Source: Cyclobacterium sp. SYSU L10401 (GTDB taxonomy: Bacteria; Bacteroidota; Bacteroidia; Cytophagales; Cyclobacteriaceae). Taken from it: a stretch of DNA of 64,000 nucleotides. Position 1 is the stretch's first letter; each line of letters starts with the position of its first letter. The translations under genes and the position numbers were made by a program. The notes beneath the pieces are model-generated. The model did no database searches. It was not told the origin of the DNA and worked only from the letters and a program-made list of their open reading frames with translations. The DNA is taken from NCBI RefSeq assembly GCF_010993705.1, contig NZ_WOFO01000004.1:62001-126000 (forward strand), read 5' to 3'. Below are positions 9,525 through 18,757 of this stretch, in pieces.

Positions 9525-9545
9525 TTTATTTAATGTCTATATTCA
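9514..9545 (+). promoter_or_regulatory. Putative promoter of the tetR-glycosyltransferase unit
   Basis: GTTG (9514-9517), a 20-bp spacer and TATATTCA (9538-9545) approximate the Bacteroidota consensus TTTG-N19-TAnnTTTG. The two palindromes overlap both elements. Transcription would start near 9552, at or after the ATG at 9550, which favours the in-frame ATG at 9583 as the real tetR start. Confidence 0.4.
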
Positions 9546-9554
9546 TGACATGAA
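9530..9554. promoter_or_regulatory. TetR-type operator palindrome 2
   Basis: TTAATGTC-N9-GACATGAA is a second, imperfect copy of the palindrome at 9500-9524. It is centred 30 bp downstream of the first and covers the -7 region and start site. Two spaced copies suggest binding of two regulator dimers. Confidence 0.6.
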
Positions 9555-10155
9555 TAAGAAAAAACCCAAGCGAAACTACAATATGGATACCAGGACTAAA
9601 ATGGCATCCGCTAATGATAAACGCATCATGCAATCCATATTCGCACTTTGGGAGCAACTATCCATTCATGAAATCACACTGGATATGGTGGCCCGAGATG
9701 CCGGGGTTACCGTCAGAACCATCCTGCGGAAATTCGGATCTAAGGAAGGTTTGATTGAGGCGAGCATAGAAAAGGATGTATCCAACATTAAAAAAGAAAG
9801 GGAAACTGCGATTGAAGGAGATTACCTGCAGGCCCTGACCATTCTGGTCCGGGATTATGAGCGCATTGGCGATGCCGCTATCAGGACACTCGCCATTGAA
9901 CAAGAATTACCCATAGCCAAAAAAATACTGGATAGCGGAAGGGCTTATCACAGGGAATGGTGCGAAAAGATTTTTGCTCCTTTCCTGCCGGACCCTGAGA
10001 ACCCGGATTATGAACAAAAATTACTATCCTTTATTACCGCAACAGAATTTTACTTGTGGAAACTGCTCCGAAGAGATTTAAACAAAAGTCGGGAAGCCAC
10101 ATTTGTCGTTTTCAAATCCCTGGTTGAAGGATTAATTCAACAGGGAAAAACATAA
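9550..10155 (+). CDS. TetR/AcrR family transcriptional regulator
   Basis: The 201-aa protein has an N-terminal helix-turn-helix of TetR type at about residues 20-65 (ITLDMVARDAGVTVRTILRKFGSKEGL) and a helical ligand-binding domain after it. The start could be 9550, or 9583 (MDTRTKMAS), which better fits the predicted transcription start. Two tandem palindromes upstream are probable operators for this protein. The gene is followed 11 bp later by a glycosyltransferase gene on the same strand, so the pair probably forms one autoregulated unit. It sits as a plus-strand island inside minus-strand PUL genes. Confidence 0.88.
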   Translation: MNKKKPKRNYNMDTRTKMASANDKRIMQSIFALWEQLSIHEITLDMVARDAGVTVRTILRKFGSKEGLIEASIEKDVSNIKKERETAIEGDYLQALTILVRDYERIGDAAIRTLAIEQELPIAKKILDSGRAYHREWCEKIFAPFLPDPENPDYEQKLLSFITATEFYLWKLLRRDLNKSREATFVVFKSLVEGLIQQGKT

Positions 10156-10166
10156 ACTCCAGCATT

Positions 10167-11480
10167 ATGAAAGATAAAATTAATTTCCTTTTTCTCACTG
10201 TAGATGGAGGTGGTAATATTCCACCGGTTTTCGGACTTGCAAAAAGGCTTCAAAGCAGGGGCCATGAAGTAAATGTATTGACGGAACCCTGCCTGAAAAC
10301 GGCTGTAAAATTTTTGGGGTTCAATTTCATCCCATTTAAAGAACATTTTACAAGAGAAGACAGAAACGAAGATATTTGCCAGGATTGGAATGATTCCACC
10401 TTAAAAAAACCAACTGTATTTAAAAACATCATCTTCGGGCCTGCAAAAACTACGGTACAAGAAACCGTCGAAGCCCTGAAGCAAACAAAAGCAGATGTTT
10501 TGGTCGTGGATTGTTTATTGTTTCCTGCTTTGATAGCTGGAGAATGCCTGAATATCCCAGGGGTACTGTTATTTCACATGCCGGAATACCTTCCGGGAAA
10601 AAACCGTCCCCCGGGTGTAATGGGATTGATTCCGGGAAAAGGGACATTGGAAAAAATAAGGGACCGGTTACTGGGTAGGATTTTTTCAAAAGTATTTAAC
10701 AGTCACCTTTCCCAAATCAATGCTATCCGGCAGGATTTGGGGTTGAATAAGTTAGATGACCTTATTTCCATGATTCATCAGGCAGATCTGAGAATGATTC
10801 AAACGCTTAAAAGTTTTGATTTCCCATTGGATCCCGCTCCCACTAATGTGCGTTATACCGGCCCGGTTCTGGATGATCCGGATTGGGTGGAAGCATGGGA
10901 AACTCCATGGGAGCAGGGAGACAACAAGCCATTGGTAGTGGTCAGTTTTTCTACTACCTTCCAAAATCAGGCAGGTATTGTAAAGCGATGTATACAGGCT
11001 TTGGCCGAACTCCCGGTACGGGGATTGGTAACCATTGGATGGGCCATCGACCTGCATGACATCAGGGTACCTGAAAAAATTAAAGTTATTCGTTCAGCTC
11101 CCCATTCCCGGGTATTTCCTGAAGCCAATCTGGTTATTACCCATGGGGGTCATGGAACCATCATGAGGGCCCTGGCCAACGGATTACCCCTGATAGTGAT
11201 CCCCATGGGCCGGGACCAACATGACAATGCCGCAAAAATCGCTTATCATGGTTGTGGCATCAGGCTTTCAACCAAATCCGATAAGGGTACCATTCAAAGG
11301 GCCATCAAACAAATGCTTTCTACAAATACCTATACCGAAAAAACCAGGGCTTTTCAGGCTGAAATAGGGGCAACGGCATCCAGGGACATGGGAATTAGGG
11401 AATTGGAGCAACTGGCGAAGCCTTTCCAACAGAGATCGGCTAAAGCCAGTCAGCTATCCAATGTCCCGGGAAGTGGATAA
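10167..11480 (+). CDS. UGT-type (GT1-like) glycosyltransferase
   Basis: The 437-aa protein has a GT-B fold plan. The N-terminal acceptor domain begins FLFLTVDGGGNIPP. The C-terminal nucleotide-sugar domain contains ITHGGHGTIMRALANG followed by PLIVIPMGRDQHDNA, which is the donor-binding signature of macrolide/UDP-glycosyltransferases. There is no signal peptide, so it is cytosolic. Relatives glycosylate small hydrophobic molecules such as macrolides, flavonoids and pigments. Co-transcription with a TetR regulator suggests induction by a small molecule, perhaps to inactivate it. A role in polysaccharide breakdown is unlikely despite its position in the PUL. Confidence 0.88.
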   Translation: MKDKINFLFLTVDGGGNIPPVFGLAKRLQSRGHEVNVLTEPCLKTAVKFLGFNFIPFKEHFTREDRNEDICQDWNDSTLKKPTVFKNIIFGPAKTTVQETVEALKQTKADVLVVDCLLFPALIAGECLNIPGVLLFHMPEYLPGKNRPPGVMGLIPGKGTLEKIRDRLLGRIFSKVFNSHLSQINAIRQDLGLNKLDDLISMIHQADLRMIQTLKSFDFPLDPAPTNVRYTGPVLDDPDWVEAWETPWEQGDNKPLVVVSFSTTFQNQAGIVKRCIQALAELPVRGLVTIGWAIDLHDIRVPEKIKVIRSAPHSRVFPEANLVITHGGHGTIMRALANGLPLIVIPMGRDQHDNAAKIAYHGCGIRLSTKSDKGTIQRAIKQMLSTNTYTEKTRAFQAEIGATASRDMGIRELEQLAKPFQQRSAKASQLSNVPGSG

Positions 11481-11586
11481 AGTATTTTGGTTTTCAACCT
11501 CAGCAACGGGAGGAGGAATTCAGCCTGTTACCCAATACTCAGGATTAAGGCATTACCTATAAATTTCCAAGTGCCTGGAGATCCGA

Positions 11587-13179
11587 TCAATTCCCCACAT
11601 CACTGCCCCACCATTGATTGCCCGGATCAAAATCCCTGGACAGGAATTCCATCCGCTGCTTTTCCAGAGCGGGCATACGGACATTTCTTACCCTGTCCAG
11701 GTACTCTTGTTCCTTCGCCGGATCGTACATGGGGTCTTTTTTGGGGTATAAGGCCCCTACTTCGTCCAGGTAGGCAAATAGCTGTTCACTCAACCTACCG
11801 GCCAATTCGGAGTTTTCGGCAGCCACATCATGGTTTTCTTCCAAATCCTCCTCCAGGTTGTACAATTCTTCCCTTCCATCTTCATAATAATGGATCAGCT
11901 TCCATTCTCCCCGCCGGATAATGGAAGAGGGTTCCCCCCCCTGATTGCCATAATGGGGATAATGCCAGATCAGGGGTCTTTCCTCGATGGTTCCTCCGGT
12001 AAGCAGCGGAACCAGGCTGACCCCATCGGCATGTTCTTCAGGTTTTAATTCAGCACCTATCAATTCCAGCAGGGTAGGGTAAAAATCCGTTCCTGTCACC
12101 GGGGCATCTGACGTTTTTCCTGCATTGTCCAGAAAGGGGGTTTTGATAAAATAAGGCTCCAGAATACCCCCCTCATACTGATACCCTTTTCCGCCACGCA
12201 ACGGGAGATTGGAAGTGGCAAAGGCATCACCTGCTGAAACGCCTCCATTGTCAGAAGTGAAAATGACGATGGTATTGTCATCCAGGCCTAGTTCGTCAAG
12301 GGTTTGCAATACATGCCCAACGGCATCATCCATGGTTTCTACCAGTCCGGCGTAAACCGGATTGTCCTGCTCCTGCCGGATAGGAAGAAAGTGTGCCATT
12401 TTAAACCCCGTTTCTGCAATGCCTGCCTCTTCGGCCTTTTGCCGGTATTTGGACCATTTCTCTTTGGAGGTCTGAATGGGCGAATGCACCGCATAAAAGG
12501 ATAGATAGGCAAAAAAAGTGGTGTCTTTATTATCAGTGATAAATTTGGCCGTTTCCTTTGCCAGTTTCATGGACAGGCTCATTCCTACTTCATCTTCATG
12601 ATCCTCCATTTTGGGATTATTGAAAGGTGAATAATAGCCTCCTGTATAGGGGCCTCCTTGTTCAAATCCCCCCTGATTGATATCGAAACCGTGGTCTTCC
12701 GGGTACGAACCTTCCCCTCCCAGGTGCCATTTCCCGGCAAAAAAGGTCGTATAACCCGCTTCCTTCATGGCTTCAGGAAGGGTAGTGTATTCATGTTCCA
12801 AATGATCTTTATTTTCCGGGGGAAGTAATTTATTGAATCTCCCTGCTTCCCGCCAGGCTTCCCCGGTTTTGGCACCTATCCAATCCGTAATGCCATGCCT
12901 GGCTGGAAATTTTCCAGACATCAGGCTGGCCCGGGAGGGGCTGCAAACCTGGCAGGTGGCATAACCATTGGTGAATACCATACCTTCATTGGCTATCCTA
13001 TCGATATTTGGTGTCTCATAATAATCGCTGCCCATGCAGCTTAAATCGTGGTATCCCAGGTCATCGGCCAGGATAAACAGGATATTGGGTTTTTGTTTTT
13101 CAGCTTGCTCCGCCTGCTCCTGCTGACAGGAGACCATCAGCAAGGCAGCAAACAGGGGCAACATATTTTTAAATGTCAT
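11587..13179 (-). CDS. S1 family sulfatase lipoprotein
   Basis: About 530 aa from the ATG at 13179. The lipoprotein signal (LLMVSC, Cys 18) starts there, whereas the longer frame adds 16 residues of poor signal quality. The sulfatase core shows LADDLGYHD (metal-binding Asp pair), the maturation motif CSPSR (Cys 79) with RASLMSGK after it, FTSDNGG, and a C-terminal domain with WKLIHYYEDG and ELYNLEEDL. This is the arylsulfatase A-like plan and requires formylglycine maturation. It is convergent with the glycosyltransferase gene and lies downstream of the SusCD operon, from which a terminator separates it, so it has its own promoter. The sulfate-ester substrate is not predictable from the sequence. 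Confidence 0.92.
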   Translation of the reverse strand: MTFKNMLPLFAALLMVSCQQEQAEQAEKQKPNILFILADDLGYHDLSCMGSDYYETPNIDRIANEGMVFTNGYATCQVCSPSRASLMSGKFPARHGITDWIGAKTGEAWREAGRFNKLLPPENKDHLEHEYTTLPEAMKEAGYTTFFAGKWHLGGEGSYPEDHGFDINQGGFEQGGPYTGGYYSPFNNPKMEDHEDEVGMSLSMKLAKETAKFITDNKDTTFFAYLSFYAVHSPIQTSKEKWSKYRQKAEEAGIAETGFKMAHFLPIRQEQDNPVYAGLVETMDDAVGHVLQTLDELGLDDNTIVIFTSDNGGVSAGDAFATSNLPLRGGKGYQYEGGILEPYFIKTPFLDNAGKTSDAPVTGTDFYPTLLELIGAELKPEEHADGVSLVPLLTGGTIEERPLIWHYPHYGNQGGEPSSIIRRGEWKLIHYYEDGREELYNLEEDLEENHDVAAENSELAGRLSEQLFAYLDEVGALYPKKDPMYDPAKEQEYLDRVRNVRMPALEKQRMEFLSRDFDPGNQWWGSDVGN

Positions 13180-13227
13180 GGATATTGAATTAATGATTAT
13201 TAGTTCTGTCTGAAGGCAACAATTCAT

Positions 13228-13563
13228 ACAAATTAAACCTTAATGCATCAATAATTAAAATTTTTTAAGGAATTCATTGCTTTCTACCAGAAGATCGATC
13301 CCATATAATCACCAATGGGTTGCCAAAATGAATTATATAAAAATCAAATAACAGTTGGATCCAATTCCCTTACTATTTCGGGAATAAAATGAATGATTTG
13401 CTTTATGGGATTTTGATGGCCATTTTCACCTTCATTCATTGGACACACTTCCGCCTGTTTCAGAAAAGGCCAAAAAGAAAAACCCCGGTAAAAGAGGTGA
13501 TTATCACCTAATAATACCGGGATCTTTGCAATAATTTGATTCAATAGGTTTGATATTTATTTT
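13228..13563. other. Intergenic region between SusD and sulfatase genes
   Basis: The 336-bp spacer contains the SusCD terminator at 13471-13521 and presumably the promoter of the downstream sulfatase gene. A 66-codon open frame inside it has no family features and spans the terminator, so it is not called as a gene. Confidence 0.5.
13471..13521 (-). terminator. Intrinsic terminator of the SusC-SusD operon
   Basis: On the minus strand a long hairpin (CCCGGTA paired with TACCGGG, and inside it AGGTGA paired with TCACCT) is followed by GGTTTTTCTTTTTGG. It lies about 45 bp after the SusD stop. The stem plus T-tract is a standard Rho-independent terminator. Confidence 0.8.
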
Positions 13564-15096
13564 TTAATAACCGGCGTTTTGGTTCATGTTTTCGTTCTCG
13601 ATCACCTCAATTTCTGGTAAAGGAAAATTGACATGGAAATCTTCAAATTCAAGATCGATTCTTTTGCTGTCGAAATCCCAGGTTGTCAAATCAATTTCTC
13701 CAGCCAAATGCCTCCTTCTCAAATCATACCACCGGTGACCTTCCTCACAGGCGAGTTCCATCCTTCTTTCTTTGAATATCCATTCCAATACAGTGGCTTC
13801 AGTTTCTCCGGTAAGTGTATAATCTGAGGGTACTTCTGACATGTCAATTTCTCCTGACATCCTTGCCCTTTCCCTGATTTGATTCAAAAGGGCAACGGCT
13901 TCCGCCAAATTACCCCCAGAGCGAACGGTAGCCTCAGCCTTCAACAGCAATATGTCTGCATACCTTAGAATCCTTGGATTATTTCGACTGGAACCATTGG
14001 CTCCACCCGGATTGTTGGTCCAATTTCCATCCTTGATGTATTTAACTACATTGGTAACCAATCCGGGTTCCGGATCAAAAATGTAATTGATTCTGGGGTC
14101 TCCCGATTCAAACTCATCCATTAACGAGGAGGTTGCAGAATATACGGTATTTCCCACCCAGGTTGGTCTTCTGACAAAATGCCCGTAGTAGGCGCCAATG
14201 TCACCCACCACTGCAAAGCTATCATTATCCAAAAAAACATTGTTGATGCCAGCCTGATTATTGGCCTGAAATTCGAAAAGAGATTCCTCGTTGTTTTCCA
14301 TGGCCGCATTGAAATTATCTCCATAATTGGAAGTCAAAGAAACTCCGGAGATGGCATCAAAATCCTGAATCGCACTGGTAAAATCAGCATTGCTTCCTGT
14401 CACTGTACCCCTGAATACCAATGCTTTTCCCCTAAGCCCCAAGGCTGAATTGCGGGTCACTCTTCCCTTATTGGCATCATCCCAGGCCTCGGGTAAAATT
14501 TGCGCTGCTACCTCCAAATCCTGGATAGCCTGATCCAATAGCTCAGTGCCTTGAGAATTGGGAGGGAAAGCATTCTCTAACGCTACAATTCTTTCCCTAA
14601 CCAAAGGTGCTGTACCATAGGTATTCCAAAGCTTGAAATACATCCAGGCCCTTAAAAACAACACCTCTCCACGATGGTAATCCATCAGTTCGGGTTGATT
14701 TTCATAGGCAATCGATCCATTTTCTTCTATTTTTTGCATTAAAGTATTGGCGCGTGCTATCAATTGGTAAGAAAATCTATAAAAAGCATTTAATTGCCCG
14801 TTATTCCCATTGAGTCCGGAGAAAAACTCGTGAGGGTGGTTGGCTTCTGTAGTCAGATCGTCACCTGGCAGCTGCCATATGGCCTGCAAAAAGTTATTAG
14901 GGCCTCCCCTGAATGTATAAAAGAAAGTTAATTTTTGATAGGTTCCTAGTACAGCCTGGGTCATTTGGTCTTCCGTCTGGAAAAAACCAGCCTCAGTATC
15001 CCCAATGGGATCTAATTCTATGGTTGAATCATCACAGGAAAGAAATGCCAATCCCGTGATGATGAATAAACTGATGATATATTTTATCTTTTTCAT
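13564..15096 (-). CDS. SusD/RagB family glycan-binding lipoprotein
   Basis: The 510-aa protein has a lipoprotein signal (LAFLSC, Cys 21), giving outer-surface anchoring. It has the SusD layout: an N-terminal SusD-like helical region, TPR-like helices, and a RagB-type C-terminal region with ILRYADILLLKAEA and a LACEEGHRWYDLRR segment. SusD proteins form the lid over the SusC barrel and capture oligosaccharides. The gene starts 17 bp after the SusC stop and is followed by a strong terminator, so it closes the operon. Confidence 0.95.
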   Translation of the reverse strand: MKKIKYIISLFIITGLAFLSCDDSTIELDPIGDTEAGFFQTEDQMTQAVLGTYQKLTFFYTFRGGPNNFLQAIWQLPGDDLTTEANHPHEFFSGLNGNNGQLNAFYRFSYQLIARANTLMQKIEENGSIAYENQPELMDYHRGEVLFLRAWMYFKLWNTYGTAPLVRERIVALENAFPPNSQGTELLDQAIQDLEVAAQILPEAWDDANKGRVTRNSALGLRGKALVFRGTVTGSNADFTSAIQDFDAISGVSLTSNYGDNFNAAMENNEESLFEFQANNQAGINNVFLDNDSFAVVGDIGAYYGHFVRRPTWVGNTVYSATSSLMDEFESGDPRINYIFDPEPGLVTNVVKYIKDGNWTNNPGGANGSSRNNPRILRYADILLLKAEATVRSGGNLAEAVALLNQIRERARMSGEIDMSEVPSDYTLTGETEATVLEWIFKERRMELACEEGHRWYDLRRRHLAGEIDLTTWDFDSKRIDLEFEDFHVNFPLPEIEVIENENMNQNAGY

Positions 15097-15113
15097 TTTG
15101 ATTTCGGTTTTTA

Positions 15114-18100
15114 TTAAAATCCAAGGTTTACGCCCAAAATAAAAGTCGTCGGGGTGGTATCATTCTCGGGATCTAGTCCGGGAAAAGGACTGAATACGAG
15201 AAGGTTCTGCCCCATCAGGTAAGCTCTAAGATTGCTCACTCCAAGCCTTGACAACAAGTTTCCCGAAACATTATAACCCAATTGAAAATTTTGAAATCTA
15301 AAAAATCCGGCATTGGCTACATGTCGGTCTGCAATTCTATTGTTTCCGGACGGATCTTCGGTAATTGCCCTTGGAATCGTATTCGATGGGTTGGTAGCTG
15401 TCCAACGATCCAGGTAATCTACCAGGTAATTTCCTCCTCCGGCACCTACACTCTGCAGTCCGTTGGTGAATATTCGCTGCATATCACCCAAACCCCTAAA
15501 GTCAATGCTAAAATCGAAGTTTTTATAATTGAGTCCCAGGTTGATTCCATAATAATATCCAGGAATTGACTTTCCAATATAGGTTTGGTCAAAGGCGTCA
15601 ATCCTGCCATCGGGATTTGGGCTAAAAAAAGCATTTTCCCCATCTTCCTCACCAGGAGGTCCCTGAATATCTACAAATCGAATATCACCGGGAGATTTTT
15701 GTGCCTGATATCCCGGATCTTCATTTTCTTCCAACCAGGATTCTACCTGTTCTTCGGTTTGAAATATTCCATCAGTCCGGTAACCCCACAAAAAATTAAT
15801 CGGCCTGCCTTCTTCAATTCGATTGGAATTTCCTCCAGAGGGTCTGCCCTGGTAGAGGTTGGAAACCCTGTTTCTTACGGTAGTGAGGTTGGCTCCTATT
15901 GAATAACTAATATCCCCTACCTTATCCTGAAAATTTCCCTGGAGTTCAAAACCTCGATTATCCACATTTGCAAGATTGACAACCGGCTGAGACAGTGCGC
16001 CAATTACCTGTGGGATATTGATGGCCTGGAGGATTCCATCTGTGTATCTTTGGTAATATTCAACAGTAAGGGAGAGCCTGTTGCTCAACAACATGGCATC
16101 CAATCCTATATTGGTTGTCGTGACGGTCTCCCAACTCATATCTACAATAGGAAAGTCACCCAAGGCGGCGGCGGATTGTATAATCCCATCGCCGGCAGCA
16201 CTTCCGCCTGAGCCCAGGGCATAGACCGGGTTGAAATTTACCAGGGACAAAAAGGCAAAATCACGTGTTTCCTGATTTCCGGTCTGACCCCATCCCACAC
16301 GAAGTTTAAGGTCATCAATGAAACCCTGGTTCATAAAGTTTTCTGATGACAATCTCCAGGCAGCGCCGAAACTGGGAAACGTTCCCCATTTGTAACCAGG
16401 GCCAAATTTGGAAGTACCATCTTTTCTTACAGTAGCGTCCAGGTAGTATTTGCTTGCGAAACTATAGCTTAGCCTTCCCATGTATCCTTGTAGACCAGAT
16501 GGAGAACGCTCATAAAGCACGGCTTTGTTTTCCCTTGCCCATCCTTCTTCGATCCGGCGCTGATCCCAACCTGGAAGAGGTGAATTCTGATCAGCCGCCA
16601 ACTGCGTATTATTCCATTGTACCTGCTGGTCCATAGCATTAAGAATCAAATCTATACGGTGTTCGCCAAAACTTTTGTTGTATCCGATCAAAAATTCTTT
16701 TACAATATTGATATTCTCGTTAATTCTCCTGCGATAGGTATTTCCTTCTCCCGAATAGGGTGTCCCCTGGTTTGCCTCAAAAATCCCCCTTCTCTGGTCA
16801 AAAAACCGCTGCTGTGTATTGGTAAATTGGTCAAAGCTAAACGTGCCCCGCAATCGTAGGCCATCGATGGGACTGGCTTCCGCATAAAACGATCCAATAT
16901 TTCGTATCATGTCTCTTTGCACGGTATTCAAATCTGCTATGGCCAGGAAATTATTTCTGGTGGCACCGCCATACCCGTTACTTAAAAAAGAATCTCCTAC
17001 AATCCGGCCTGGGGCGGCATATCCCCTAAATCCGGAAGGATCATACAATGGTTGCCATGGAGCAGAAAAAGCGGTATTTAAGCCTGCCCCTCCATCCTCT
17101 GCTGTTTGAGAATAGACAAAACGAAAAGATTCACCAACTTTTAACCAGCTGGCTACCTGGTGATCAGAATTGACATAGGCTGAGTACCTGTTGAAGGTGC
17201 TGGTATACATGGCATTTTCCTGCCCCGAAAACCCAGCCCCTACGGCATAATTGGACATCTCATTGCCTCCGGTAATGGATACATTGTGGTCTTGAATCAC
17301 TGCGTTTTTTACCCGTGTTGCCTCAAGCCATTGATCGGTATAATAGGGGCTATTCCCCAGATATTCTGGTGAACTGCTATCATAAAATTGGAAAAAATTA
17401 GGATCAGGTGAAGCTGCCGGGTTATTGTTTAAAGCCTCCAGATAGGTGTCGACGTAATCATTGGTATTCATTACCTCCCAATCATTCCTGACATTTTGAA
17501 CCCCATATCTAGACGAAATGCTGACTTTGGGTTTCCCTTTTGCCCCCCTCTTGGTGGTAATTAGAATGACCCCATTTGACGCCCGAACACCATAAATGGC
17601 AGTGGCCGAAGCATCCTTTAATACCGAAATGGATTCGATGTCATTGGGGTTGATAAGATTAAAAACATTGACATCTCCTCTTTGGTCTTGCGACCGTGCA
17701 TCTCCGGATGCAGCCCCGCCCTCTACCAAAGGAACACCGTCAATTACATAAAGAGGGTCATTATAACCCAGGGTACTTACTCCCCGAATCCGAATGGAGG
17801 GCCGTGCATTGGGGTCTGAACCGGGATTCGAAACAAATACTCCTGCCATTTTTCCCTGCATCGCCAGTTCAGGTGTCATGCTTGCTGTTTTCGTGATTTC
17901 CTCAGAATCGATCTGCGTGACTGCTCCGGTCAAATCTTTCTTCTCCCGGGTACCATAACCAATTACAACCACCTCTTCCAGAGAAGATTCGTCCTGAACC
18001 ATTTGTACGTCAATTGTGGTTTGGTTTTCAATGGTATAACTCTGGGATTGGTATCCGATAAAGGAAAAAACAATGGTTGCACCTTCCGGTACATTTAATG

Positions 18101-18632
18101 AATAAGTACCATCCAGATCCGTAACGGTACCGGTAGAACTACCCTGGACTGATATAGTTGCTCCAGGCAGAGGTTCCCCATTTTCATCGGTTACTGTTCC
18201 GGAAATGGTTACCTCATCCTCGTCTGCTTCATTTTCTCCTTCCTCTATCATCACTTCCGAGGGGCCTGAAGATTTATCTCCTGGTGCTACGTATATTGTT
18301 TTGTTTAACCTTTTGAATTCAAAATCCGTAATTTGTGCCAAATGTTGAAGTACCTCCTTTACATTACTGTCTTGGTAATTAAAAGAAATTCGTTTATTGT
18401 GCCTGGCTACTTTTTGGTTATAGGTAAAGCTAAAGACTGTCTTTTCTTCTATAACTTCTAAGATTTCCTTCAGACTCTGGGAATTGGCCTGAATACTTAT
18501 CCCGACATCCTCCAGATTTTGACTATTAGAAGGTGTGGCCAGTATAAATTGCATGGCAATCACCTGAATCAGGAAGGCATACAATAGCTTCTTTGATGCC
18601 ATGATCAATAGTTTAAGTAAATTAATTTGCAT
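15114..18632 (-). CDS. SusC/RagA family TonB-dependent receptor with STN signalling domain
   Basis: The 1172-aa protein is longer than plain SusC because it carries an N-terminal STN (secretin/TonB short) domain at about residues 45-115. A carboxypeptidase-regulatory-like beta domain (VTISGTVTDENGEPLPGA, about 142-225), the plug (VVVIGYGTREKKDLTG onwards) and the C-terminal 22-strand barrel follow. The STN domain in this family contacts a FecR anti-sigma factor in the periplasm, and a fecR gene lies directly upstream. Together with SusD it imports oligosaccharides across the outer membrane using TonB energy. The start is taken at 18632; an internal ATG at 18602 is also possible before the signal peptide. 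Confidence 0.96.
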   Translation of the reverse strand: MQINLLKLLIMASKKLLYAFLIQVIAMQFILATPSNSQNLEDVGISIQANSQSLKEILEVIEEKTVFSFTYNQKVARHNKRISFNYQDSNVKEVLQHLAQITDFEFKRLNKTIYVAPGDKSSGPSEVMIEEGENEADEDEVTISGTVTDENGEPLPGATISVQGSSTGTVTDLDGTYSLNVPEGATIVFSFIGYQSQSYTIENQTTIDVQMVQDESSLEEVVVIGYGTREKKDLTGAVTQIDSEEITKTASMTPELAMQGKMAGVFVSNPGSDPNARPSIRIRGVSTLGYNDPLYVIDGVPLVEGGAASGDARSQDQRGDVNVFNLINPNDIESISVLKDASATAIYGVRASNGVILITTKRGAKGKPKVSISSRYGVQNVRNDWEVMNTNDYVDTYLEALNNNPAASPDPNFFQFYDSSSPEYLGNSPYYTDQWLEATRVKNAVIQDHNVSITGGNEMSNYAVGAGFSGQENAMYTSTFNRYSAYVNSDHQVASWLKVGESFRFVYSQTAEDGGAGLNTAFSAPWQPLYDPSGFRGYAAPGRIVGDSFLSNGYGGATRNNFLAIADLNTVQRDMIRNIGSFYAEASPIDGLRLRGTFSFDQFTNTQQRFFDQRRGIFEANQGTPYSGEGNTYRRRINENINIVKEFLIGYNKSFGEHRIDLILNAMDQQVQWNNTQLAADQNSPLPGWDQRRIEEGWARENKAVLYERSPSGLQGYMGRLSYSFASKYYLDATVRKDGTSKFGPGYKWGTFPSFGAAWRLSSENFMNQGFIDDLKLRVGWGQTGNQETRDFAFLSLVNFNPVYALGSGGSAAGDGIIQSAAALGDFPIVDMSWETVTTTNIGLDAMLLSNRLSLTVEYYQRYTDGILQAINIPQVIGALSQPVVNLANVDNRGFELQGNFQDKVGDISYSIGANLTTVRNRVSNLYQGRPSGGNSNRIEEGRPINFLWGYRTDGIFQTEEQVESWLEENEDPGYQAQKSPGDIRFVDIQGPPGEEDGENAFFSPNPDGRIDAFDQTYIGKSIPGYYYGINLGLNYKNFDFSIDFRGLGDMQRIFTNGLQSVGAGGGNYLVDYLDRWTATNPSNTIPRAITEDPSGNNRIADRHVANAGFFRFQNFQLGYNVSGNLLSRLGVSNLRAYLMGQNLLVFSPFPGLDPENDTTPTTFILGVNLGF

Positions 18633-18687
18633 AATTTTAAGTGCTTTAAATTCTTTTGAGTTTGTTAATTTGATTGGAATTTGAGCC

Positions 18688-18720
18688 TGATCCGGTACTG
18701 TTGCCGCAGTGGCCGGATCA
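18688..18720 (-). promoter_or_regulatory. Hairpin in the fecR-susC intergenic leader
   Basis: TGATCCGG and CCGGATCA flank an inner ACTG/CAGT stem, giving a bulged hairpin in the 125-bp gap between the fecR stop and the susC start. On the minus strand an A-run precedes it and no T-run follows, so it is not a classical terminator for these genes. It may be an mRNA-stabilising or processing structure in the susC leader. Confidence 0.45.
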
Positions 18721-18757
18721 TTTTTTGCTTATTTCGTCTTTCTCATAGGCATGGATT

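Noticed and set aside
11487-11921. 144-codon plus-strand frame after the glycosyltransferase
   Set aside because: It is antisense to the sulfatase gene, whose frame is clearly the coding one.
13344-13544. 66-codon minus-strand open frame after SusD
   Set aside because: It spans the SusCD terminator, lacks family features and has an unnatural composition.
18688-18720. Cobalamin riboswitch suggested by a GCCACTG word
   Set aside because: The rest of the B12-box architecture is absent and the gap is too short.
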